This document shows, in pieces, positions 35,931-45,352 of a DNA stretch of 64,000 bases; within the stretch, counting starts at the first letter, position 1; each line of letters opens with the position of its first letter. The stretch lies in assembly GCA_023213315.1 (NCBI GenBank), contig JAKCPI010005336.1, positions 1 to 64,000 of the forward strand, given 5' to 3'. The stretch comes from Euborellia annulipes. Its lineage: Eukaryota; Arthropoda; Insecta; Dermaptera; Anisolabididae. Under the pieces are notes generated by a model. That model did no database searches, was not told where the DNA came from, and was given only the letters and a program-made list of their open reading frames with translations. Position numbers and translations under genes: made by a program.

Positions 35931-36360
35931 AATATGCGTTTTACAAAAATGACATTTATTTTTACAAAAAACATACCTGGGGTGAACTACCCCTTACTCA
36001 AGCTGTTAAAAAAATTTTGCTTTGATAATTACAAGCAATATGTCTTTATATACATTTTAAAGGTCACTCGTTACGAAAATGTCATTTATTTTTACAAAAT
36101 ATATAGATGGGGTGAACTACCCCTTACTGAAGGAAGCAAAAAATATTTTTTTTTTGGTAATTACAAGCAATATGTCTTTATATACATTTTAATGGATACT
36201 GATTCCAAAGATGTCATCTATTTAAAAAAAAAACATGCATGGGGGTGAACTACCCCTTACTCAAAGGGTCAAAAATTTTTTTTTTTTTTGATATAAGCTT
36301 ATATAAGCAATACGTCTTTATATACATTTTAATGGATTGCTGATTACAAAGATGACTTAT
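35931..36360. repeat. About 130-bp tandem repeat inside the Transib element
   Basis: Three full units and a partial one share GGTGAACTACCCCTTACT and CAAGCAATATGTCTTTATAT, with differences between units. Likely an array amplified within the element. Confidence 0.75.
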
Positions 36361-36417
36361 TTTCTCTTCCCTCAACATTGGGGGGGAGGGGGCTCGAGCC
36401 CCTTGGGCCCCCTATAT

Positions 36418-36770
36418 AGCAATTGAAAAATTTCCAAACAGTGAGCAAGAATAAATGTGATGCATTTGCTCGCTGAAGGCATTTAAGGGGGTCCAGGGGG
36501 GCTTCTATGTCTCTGTCATTATACTTAAATAAAAATTATTTGCTAAAAAATAAATTACTATATTCTAGCCACTAACTTCTGTTTTATGTTCCTGTTTACC
36601 ACTGTCTCTCGCTGATTGGCCAGAGACAGAGGAAGTGGAGTCAGTGAGGGAAATTTAAAACTTTAAAATTTTGCGCCGAAGGCGAAGCAATTGAAAAATT
36701 TCCAAACAGTGAGCAAGAATAAATGTGATGCATTTGCTCGCTGAAGGCATTTAAGGGGGTCCAGGGGGGC
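36418..36770. repeat. 85-bp direct repeat pair
   Basis: The blocks 36418-36502 and 36686-36770 look identical by eye. They start AGCAATTGAAAAATTTCC and end GGGGGTCCAGGGGGGCTT. They flank about 180 bases of different sequence inside the Transib element, as after insertion of a unit or a partial duplication. Confidence 0.7.
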
Positions 36771-38518
36771 TTTATCACTTGTATACAAAAATAATATAGT
36801 TATTTCAATAATATTAATAAGAATATGAACAAGAAAAAATGAAATTTTCAAATATTGAATATTCCCTTTTAATAGATTATTTTTTCAAAAGATTACAAAA
36901 TTTGAGGCCCCCCTTCAAATTTTATGGTCAATCTAATAATAGACTGATTTTATTTTGTCCGTCAGCCCTTTGTCACGTTTCAATATTATCTGTAAAGCAG
37001 AGAGAGGTTGATATGGTTTGAAGGAAATCATTTGTTTTTCTGCCGATTTAATTATAAAAAAATTAATAAAAATTTTTCGGGCAAAAAGTTTCGATGCAAT
37101 TATGTTCTACATGTATTCTAGTTCCAGAATCTATTGAGTTTGCTAGAAGGCAAGAGGATGCCCATATACTTTTTTGAAATTGAAAAAAATTTATATTGCT
37201 TTTTTTTTACTTACAAAAAAAATTTATTTAAAAATAAATAAGTGTAATACAAGAAAAACAAAAATATATTCAGAAAGAAGATTAATTTATCTATGATTCA
37301 AAAAAAAATTCATTAAAATTGGATTAATATTAATACATGAAAAAAATATCTGAATATCGACTTAAAACGCAAAGAAAAGTTAGTAAGTTTTCTTGCCCAC
37401 TTTGGCGCTCTATAACTCTGGTTTGGGTTGGGTAAAAAAAAAAAATGAATTATTGTACTGAGGCCCACATATAGTCTATTATTGGTGTGCAAAACGTTGT
37501 TTTTATATTTTGAAGTTCATTTTTTCGAATTATGGCCGCTTTTTTCCTATTTCAGCCCACTGTGCGACGTTTCGTTAAGGAATAGTAAAAATTACATATT
37601 TTCTAATTACTATTTTTTAAATAAAACTTTATTGATAAAATAATAACAAATAAAAATAAAATGTCATAAAATGCCAAATAATAATGTGATATAATGTTCT
37701 TTTTTCTGAAACATATAATAAATATTTATTAAATCAAATACCCGAAAAATATAGATATATCTCTGATCCTTCGGCTCACAATGTCAGGCACTGTCTAAAA
37801 TCAAAGTATTTAAATTAAACGAAAATGGATTTTCAAAAATATAAATAAAAAAGAGATCTTAAAAATGTTATAATTTCCATGGATAATTTTATTTATTAAA
37901 ATTTGTTTGAAAGTAGATCACTTTCCATTTACAACTATTTAAATGTCTTTTAAAAGATTACAATGATATAAGGGATTTTATACTATTTGTATCAAAATAA
38001 ATTGGGCTTATTTTTCCAAAAATAAATTTGAATAATATATATATATATATATTTTTTTTGAGATGCAATAGGTCGCTATTTGCAGTTATAATTATGTGAA
38101 AGGTGAACCTGTCACCAAGAAGTGTAGAAGATGAGTCTAATGCCACTAATGATCTCATCAGAAAGTAGCTAAGGAGAATAAAACAAGCCTTTTTTGCTTT
38201 CTCCTAATACAAGCAAATATCCTGAAAATGTCTCTTGCCTGGACTGAGGATGATTGAGAGAGAAATTGCAAAAAAGGCTGGTTTTATTTTCATCTGAGGA
38301 TAATATGTGATTAACAGTCCAGTTAACACAATTATTATTATGGTATAGGGCCATTCGCGAACTAACATACAATATTCAGAATATATATATATATATATAT
38401 AATTCTAATTTATCAAACAATATCAAAGTATTTAATCAAGGCATCAGTTAGTTGTTAAAGCCTTGTTGAAATACTTTATTTGTATTACATAAATTTTTTA
38501 TTTATTATACAAATGTAT

Positions 38519-38778
38519 CAAGGGCGGATCCAGAGGTGTTTCTCGGGGGGTAATCTGGTGTGACTCGTCGCACAGCACACTATTTTTTTTTAATTTCGGT
38601 AATTTAAAAGCGCATTCTATACTTGTTTGCCAGAATATAAATACACATCAAATTTTTAAGTATTAATTTTAAAAATTTTACATTAAAAATAAATTTTTTT
38701 GCGAAAAAAGGTATTTTTTTTCGAATCTCGGGGGGGGGGGGGTAATTACCCCCCTTACCCCCCCTGTATCCGCCCTTG
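38519..38778. mobile_element. hAT-type MITE, CAAGGGCGGATCC family (copy 2)
   Basis: Copy-B counterpart of 26894-27162, with the same mismatched flanks (AAATGTAT left, GCTCCATT right). G and C homopolymer lengths differ between the copies. Confidence 0.8.
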
Positions 38779-39821
38779 GCTCCATTGGCCAATAGCAACT
38801 CAACAATTCCCAAATTGCTTTTGTTAACAGCCTTATGAAGTGGAGTGGAGTTGTATTCATCCTTACAATTGACATCAGCTCCATTGGCCAATAAGAACTC
38901 AACAATTCTCAAATTGCTATTGCCAGTAGCCTTAAAAAGAGGAGTGGAGTTGTAGAATTCATCCTTACAATTGACATCCGCTCTATTGGCCAATAAGAAC
39001 TCAACAATGTCCAAATGTGGATATCGGGATGCCTTCAACAAGGCCTCACTGGCGTTTAATTTAGGGGAAAAAAGAATATAAAATTCAACAATATTCAATC
39101 GATCATTCTCGATCGCTAAATCGAGGGGCGTTTTACCTTTCTCATTCGTTAGATAGATATTCGCTTTTGCATGATCTATTAAGAATTCCACGAGATCTCG
39201 ATGTCCATTCATTGCAGCTGCATGAAGAGGCGTTGATGAATCCTTGGAGGGGCGTCCTCCCTTTCATTCCTGTGAAGGGTCTGTTAATATTGGAATTGCT
39301 TGGTCTTCGTTAGTACAAATAATCGAAGAGAGACGTATACAAAATGCTCCGTTATGTTGGTGTTGACACAAATCTTTAAATCAAATGATATTTGATGACC
39401 TGACGAAGATTTACAAATAAATAGAAACAGCCTCATGAAGAGGAGTGGAGTTGTTGTTATCCTTACAATTGACATTAGCTCCATTGGCCAATAGCAAGAC
39501 GATAATCAAAATTCTCAAATTTATCACATTTTTCTCGGCTGATCAGTAGCCGTACCTAACACATTGCACATATAAAGGCCCCGGTCGCCCCCCCCCCCTA
39601 AGCACGGCCCTGGTTACAGTGATGGCGCGGGGGAAGGGAGCGGGCGGCATATTACACAAAAAGTGAAGATTTCTTTCAACTTTTGGAGTAGATACGTACG
39701 TTTCTTTGTGATTAGCACCACAAGAAATGAGAGCACGGGCAATTTCCAGATGGCCATTTCGAGCAGCCTCATGAAGAGGAGTGGAGTTGTTGTTATCCTT
39801 ACAATTTACATTAGCTCCATT
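38779..39821 (-). pseudogene. Broken ankyrin-repeat array, copy B
   Basis: The minus strand encodes about five ankyrin units between 39245 and 38779 (SSTPLHAAAMNGHRDLVEFL, GKTPLDLAIENDRLNIVEF and others). Separate single units lie near 39490-39425 and 39821-39700 (NSTPLHEAARNGHLEIARAL). Non-ankyrin stretches and stops separate them, and MITEs cut both ends. Probably a captured, decayed gene fragment; no promoter or start was identified. Confidence 0.7.
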
Positions 39822-40085
39822 CAAGGGCGGATCCAGAGGTGTTTCTCGGGCGGGGGTAATCTGGTGTGACTCGTCGCACAGCACACTATTTTTTTTAATT
39901 TCGGTAATTTAAAAGCGCATTCTATATTTGTTTGCCAGAATATAAATACACATCAAATTTTTAAGTATTAATTTTAAAAATTTTACATTAAAAATAAATT
40001 TTTTTGCGAAAAAAAGGTATTTTTTTCGAATCTCGGGGGGGGGGGTAATTACCCCCTTTACCCCCCCCCCTTGTATCCGCCCTTG
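39822..40085. mobile_element. hAT-type MITE, CAAGGGCGGATCC family (copy 3)
   Basis: Left flank GCTCCATT inside ankyrin sequence, right flank AAATGTAT: the reverse pairing of copies 1 and 2. Length and ends agree with the family. Confidence 0.8.
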
Positions 40086-40093
40086 AAATGTAT

Positions 40094-41176
40094 AATTAAA
40101 TGAAAATCAATTTTTTTAATTTGTATATGATAGTTATATTAAAATTTTATCTATTTGGTACTAATTCACTGATATAGGTCAACTATTATTAATATTAATA
40201 TGAACAAAATGTACCAGGACAATTGAATTAAAGCTACTACTAGATATATTTCTATATTTAAAGACAGAAGAAATATTATATATTTGATATTTGTGAAATT
40301 TGTTAAGTGCCGTTTTCGATGTTTAGATTATTTAGAATTTCAATTAATATATAGTACCTGAGATAATATTTCATTTATTTTATAAATATAATTATTTTAC
40401 TATGAAAATGGACTGACAGGACTCGAATCTTGGCTTTTGAATGTGCTTTACAACATTTTTCTAATAAAACTATCAATCTACTTTTATCTAATCAATTAAT
40501 TTTAAGCTTTTTAACAATCAATACATATTTTATAAAATATTACAAAAAGCAATATATATTCTGGGAGGTTTCCGCGGTTGGGTATATGTGACGACAAAGT
40601 TCCATGAGTGTAGATTTCGAAAATAATGTTGGAAATGGTTTGAGTCCGAGGTCTGCTTATTCCTTTAATGGTCCAAATGTTAACTGCAAGATATCGACCC
40701 CGAATACAAACCACCTCCATCATTACTTTCTAAACCTACATTCTTGAAAATAGCTCCTAAAGAAGAGCTAAAACGTTAAGTAAATCTCTACAACGCGACT
40801 TGACCCGGGAAACTTGGTCTTCACATATATATATATACTATTTATATACAGGGTCGTTCCTGGTTATATCGTCCCATTTGATTTAAAGAGTTACGTTTAC
40901 AAAAACCTACAGTATATCGTGATAAAAGTAGACTAAATTAATATTACTTAATATATTTGTCAATTTTTACTAGTCACTCAAATTTTTAACCAAGGGCTTG
41001 ATGCTTCCTTTTCTTAAGGCGTCGTCAGACGCGACTTAAACGACTGGCTCTTAATATATACTCGCTAAAGCAGCAAAAATACATATCTCAATATTTTGTA
41101 AAATTATTAGTTATCATCAGAAAGATGTAAAAGGCCGAACTAGTAAAAAAAATTTGAATCTAGCGAAATTACTAAT
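40094..41176. other. Gene-free A+T-rich stretch
   Basis: No repeat boundary or coding signal was recognised, apart from an (AT)n run near 40830 and mixed-composition sequence at 40560-40810. Confidence 0.35.
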
Positions 41177-41319
41177 TTTTTAAATCTTAAGTCAACAACC
41201 ATAGATTCCAGGTTGGAGGAATTTTAGTGTTTTATAAATATGAAAAAAAAAATTTTCTCCAATTATTTTATAAAATTTTTTGGCCATGTGCATCTAAATT
41301 TCGTCCTATTAGACATCAT

Positions 41320-41579
41320 CAGGTTTTTGCTCAGGGGCCCACATCTTGTGGGTACGTGGATGGCGACCACGAGCTGCCCGAGCTGGGACAGGCAGTCCTT
41401 CAGTTCTTTGTAGGTCTGTCTCTTCCTTCCTCTTTTCAACAGGCGTAAGCCCGTGCAAAGGGCCGGCCTGTCCTTTTTTCTTTCGGTCGCATAAACGCAT
41501 GATAGGGTTTGAGGGAAAAAAGTGAGGTCCGCGGGGACCCCGCATTGCGGGGATGGGGCGAGGACAGAAGAAGAAGAAG
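41320..41579 (+). mobile_element. SINE-like element with (GAA)n tail
   Basis: Flanked by 9-bp duplications AGACATCAT (41311-41319, 41580-41588). The head contains GGGCCCACATCTTGTGGGTA and GTGGATGGCGACCACGAGC; the tail is GAAGAAGAAG. The opposite arm of the surrounding inverted repeat lacks it. Strongly G+C-rich. No protein homology is claimed for the long frame on the minus strand. Confidence 0.7.
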
Positions 41580-42142
41580 AGACATCATAGGGCCTCAATT
41601 TAAGAAGATTTATTAACAAAATATTATAAATCATTTCAATAAGCCAACTGTTGTTAAAAATTGTTAACATATATATAATACCAAAACAGATCTTTAGGTC
41701 TTAAAAATTATTTGCATATATATATCTTCTTCTTCTTCTGTCCTCGCCATTATTAATCCCGCGGTGCGGGGTCGGCGGATTTTCATATATATATATATAT
41801 ACAAAAAAAAAATAATATACAACAAAACCGTTAGTTTCTGGGTTTTCCTGTTTATTAACTTGTTTCATATCAAAAATTCTAAAATACAATTGTTTATAAA
41901 ACAAAATCTTAGTTTTAATATTACTAACTAGGTAGAGCTTTGTTTAAAAAGAGATGGGATTTTTTCAAACAACGCTCAAATAGACTGTATCAATATAATA
42001 TTAATTAATATTAGGCCCTAGTGTATTTCTTAAAACAAAATACTAGGATAAGAATTATTTTAAGTATATAAAAAAAGAAAAAATCCAAAATTGTTTTAAG
42101 AAATAATATTAGTATAGTAAGTAAGATTATGTTTTTTAAATA

Positions 42143-42446
42143 CAGTAGAGTCCCGGTATTCCGAACCTCGCTAATCCGAACTCTTTTTGCGTACGATTTT
42201 TTTTTTTTTTTTTTAAGAGGAATATAAATGAAAGTTTCTTTTTCTCTTAATTAAACGTAAAAAAATATTATGAAATATTTATTTAGAGTTTAATATCACC
42301 GACAAGTTTCACGGTTTACAACGTTATAAATACGACTTTATTATTAAAATTAACTAATTCAAGCTTCCAATTCCGGTTAATCCGAACTTCCCGATAATCC
42401 GAACGACCCTCGGTCCCAATTAGTTCGGATTAACGGGACTCTACTG
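42143..42446. mobile_element. pogo/Tigger-type MITE
   Basis: The ends are CAGTAGAGTCCCGGTATTCC and, inverted, CAGTAGAGTCCCGTTAATCC, with TA on both sides. Internal repeated phrases AATCCGAAC are typical of the type. Same family as 58454-58771 in opposite orientation. Confidence 0.85.
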
Positions 42447-42830
42447 TAATTGTATTTTGGAATTTTTGATATCAAACAAGTTATTAAATAAGAAAACCCA
42501 GGAACTAACGGTGGTAAATTGATATTTTGTGTATATATATATATATATATATATATGAAAATAATTTTTAAGACCTTATGATCTGTTTTGGTATTATATA
42601 TACATATTAACAATTTTTAACAACCGTTGGCTTATTGAAATGATTGATAATATTTTGTTAATAAATCTTCTTAAATTGAGGTCTAATAGAACGAAAAACG
42701 AGCGCATCAAGTCGGCCAAAAACTTTAATAAAAAAACAAGAGAAAATTTGTTTTTCCCTTATTTATAAAACTGATAATTCCATCTCCTCCAGCCTGGAAT
42801 CTGTGGTTGTTTACTTAAGGTTGAATCTCC

Positions 42831-43915
42831 TGGTCCTATAATATTGCCTAATTTTTTTACTTTTTGAGATAGGTAGTGTTGCTGCTCAAAAATTTGATAT
42901 GATGATTGTCGATTGACTAGTGGGAATGTAGATAACATAAGACAAGGCTGGTTGCCCTGAGAGGACCGTAATCTATTTATATATCGGTCGTATCATATAT
43001 CAAGTTTTAGGATAGGAAGAACAACTTGATAAATTTTTTAAAGAAAATACTAAGAAAAGTCATGGAAAATCGCGAATCTCACTGATGAGAGGTCAACCCT
43101 GCCATAAGAAATCATTTGAAGCATTTTGATCAATGCATACTTTTAGATTTTCTTATTCATTACAATTATAAAAGAAATAAAATGAGATAAGAGATAAAAC
43201 CCTTGGATTAGGGGTCAAGACAATGACTTTTAAAATGCGTCAAGCTGAGGTGATTGGATACTAAACATAGCTTGAAGAATTGAAAAAACTGGAAAGTAAT
43301 TATGTGTGAGAGAATCTACAAAATAAATAAATAAATAAATAATATCAATAAATAAAAACGGGTGTCCCGATACTTTTTGCTCAAGTTGTCTATTAAAACA
43401 ATTAAAATGTTTACTTGCATTCATCATTTTTGTATATGCCTGTAAAAATAGTAATCTTATGCAAATATATAGATCATTTTTCCTCTTTAAATTCTTCTAA
43501 GCTTTTTCTTTATGTTCATTTTAATTCTTCTTTTTTTTTTTTAATTTGATTTGACATTTTTTCTCTGTCAAAAAGAAGTTCACAAAGTGGTCTGTAAATT
43601 AATAAAAAAAAAAAAAAGCTTAGTAGAATAAAAGAGGAGGTTAGAATCAAAATCAGTTTATTTAAAGTTAAAATTTGTTAAAGTTTAATTAGTTTATTTA
43701 TCAATAGACAAATAGATTTGATTAAAAACCTGCTTAATCAACTAAAACTTTTATCTGTAATCTTGAGTGTTGGTTTGCTGTAGGTATTAAATTGTCTTTT
43801 GGCAAGAAGATTCTCCTCGGAATGAATATAAAATTTTTTTTTATTTTTTACTGTCATTCCGATGGGAATATCCCGCCCAATTGGCAATCAAGTTTAATAT
43901 TTATTTACTTCGAGA
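42831..43915. other. Gene-free A+T-rich stretch
   Basis: Nothing recognisable except a short (AAAT)n run near 43320. Confidence 0.35.
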
Positions 43916-44114
43916 CAGGGCCGGAACTAGATTTTTTAAGGGGGGGGGGGGCAAAATTTAATTTACCGCCTCCTCCTTAAAATTTTCTATACAAAATTCA
44001 TATCATTTTTACCTTTTTTTTAAGTAAATCTTTCTTTAATTGCCGCCCCCTGATATCTGCCGCCCGGGGCGCATGCCCCCACTGCCCCCCCCCCCTCCCC
44101 TAGATCCGGCCCTG
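43916..44114. mobile_element. hAT-type MITE
   Basis: The ends are CAGGGCCGGAACTAGATT and AGATCCGGCCCTG. Perfect 8-bp duplications CTTCGAGA lie at 43908-43915 and 44115-44122. Long G and C runs lie inside both ends. Confidence 0.85.
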
Positions 44115-44122
44115 CTTCGAGA

Positions 44123-44285
44123 TAAATTTTTCCTAGAAAAAAAAAGGTCGAACGATTTTTCCAAAAATAATTTTTTTCCCTTCCAAAAAATATCTCTGTC
44201 ACTGTAGCCATATTCAAGTTTTTTGACTTTCTGAAAAATGTTATAAACCTGATTTTGATTCTCAAAGGTAATCTAAATGAAAAGT

Positions 44286-44329
<44 letters not shown>

Positions 44330-45352
44330 ACATGGACCTTTTATTTTGAAAATGGTGTTCCATTTTTTTTTTTTTTTAATGAGATATCACATAATTTATG
44401 CTTAATTTAATGTAAATTTTTGTATGACTAACTAGTCATGGGCGTATATAAGGGGGGACGGGGACGAGAGGGTCCGCCTCCCCCCCCCCCGGCCGAGATT
44501 TTTCAAATCTATATACATTAACATCTAAAATTAAAAATACTACTTCTATTTTATATCGTGTCATTATTTGTAAACGAAATTGGATTAATATGAAGTATAT
44601 TTTAAGTGATATTTGATTTATCAAAATTGAAATTAAGCGATTTTTACAATTGTCTAATTTTGAAAGTGGTGTAAATCCATTTGCAGCCCGTAAATATACT
44701 TTAGTTTAGTCAAATTCGGGTAAAACAAATTTATATAACAAAATGATATATTGATAATACAGTAGAAACATTACCAGAATTCATATAATTTGTCTAAATA
44801 TTTTAATTAACAGATATGCTAACCTTTAATTTTGTCGAAATAAGAGAAAATGGAGTTGCACCAATTTCAAAATAAAAGGTCCACATATATATATACTGCA
44901 AACAAACAAATTCTTAATATCAAGTTTGAATATTACTTTTTATGTTCATGCCAATTTGAATTATAATACTAAAAACCAATTTTAAAACCAAGTACCATAT
45001 TTGTTATTAATAATAAATAAGAATTTTTTTAATATACCGATAATCATTTTTCAATTAAGTTAATAGTTAAAATATTTGTTTGAAAACTTTACTTTAGTAC
45101 TTCCAAACCTAAGAGAGGTGAATGTCTAGTAACTTATCAATTGCCCTTCATTTATATCTAATTAATATTATATATATATATATCACAACGATTAAAAAGT
45201 AAAATTATTTTATAAAATGACTCCATTCTATTCTTTAGTAGGATTTTTAAATATTGTGATTTTGCTACTTATAATAATAAATAATAAAAGTCTTAAATAA
45301 AACTCACTAAATTTAAACCTCTTCAGGAAATGATTAAAAATAATATATTAAA
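44123..45352. other. 3' flank of TMEM135
   Basis: A+T-rich, with a 40-base (AT)n tract near 44288. A single end of another hAT-type family (CATGGGCGTATATAAGGGG) is at 44438. No convincing polyadenylation signal was picked out for TMEM135. Confidence 0.35.

Larger units (their letters stand above)
35425..37564. mobile_element. Transib-type element, non-autonomous
   Basis: The ends are inverted repeats of about 38 bp starting CACAGTGGGCTGAAAT. The flanking 5-bp duplications are CGACG (35420-35424, 37565-37569). Copy A has a single CGACG at 24354-24358. A CACAGTG-type heptamer and CGNCG target duplications are the known signature of Transib transposons, relatives of RAG1. An A-rich AAAAAAGCG follows 12 bases after the heptamer at both ends. 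No transposase frame. The interior holds a hAT-type insertion, tandem repeats and a direct repeat. Confidence 0.8.
29586..39203. repeat. Segmental duplication, copy B
   Basis: Direct repeat of 23420-27587, split by three large insertions: 29694-33672, about 34300-35301 and 35425-37564. The homologous blocks keep their order and orientation. Because copy A holds the uninterrupted sequence, the insertion borders are known to the base for two of the three. Confidence 0.85.
38519..40085. mobile_element. Composite unit: two hAT-type MITEs around ankyrin DNA
   Basis: MITE copies at 38519-38778 and 39822-40085, same orientation, enclose ankyrin sequence. The outer flanks are identical 8-mers AAATGTAT (38511-38518, 40086-40093). 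The inner flanks are identical 8-mers GCTCCATT (38779-38786, 39814-39821). The whole 1567-bp unit thus looks inserted into AAATGTAT. Either the pair moved together, or a circle carrying one MITE in ankyrin DNA recombined into a resident MITE. Confidence 0.7.
41177..42830. repeat. Large inverted repeat with later insertions
   Basis: The left arm (41177-41895) and right arm (42453-42830) are inverted copies, sharing for example the phrase with AACAATTTTTAACAACCGTTG near 42610. The left arm is longer because it contains the SINE-like element 41320-41579 and a SINE tail at about 41727-41782. A pogo-type MITE sits in the spacer. Confidence 0.65.

Noticed and set aside
38604..39212. Single 202-codon ankyrin open frame as a gene
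   Set aside because: The frame runs out of ankyrin sequence into the MITE at 38778, and ankyrin similarity also continues upstream of the first Met. It is a broken array, not a complete gene.
41263..41670. Minus-strand open frame of 135 codons
   Set aside because: It crosses the ends of the SINE-like element and the inverted-repeat arm, so it is a chance frame through a G+C-rich insertion.
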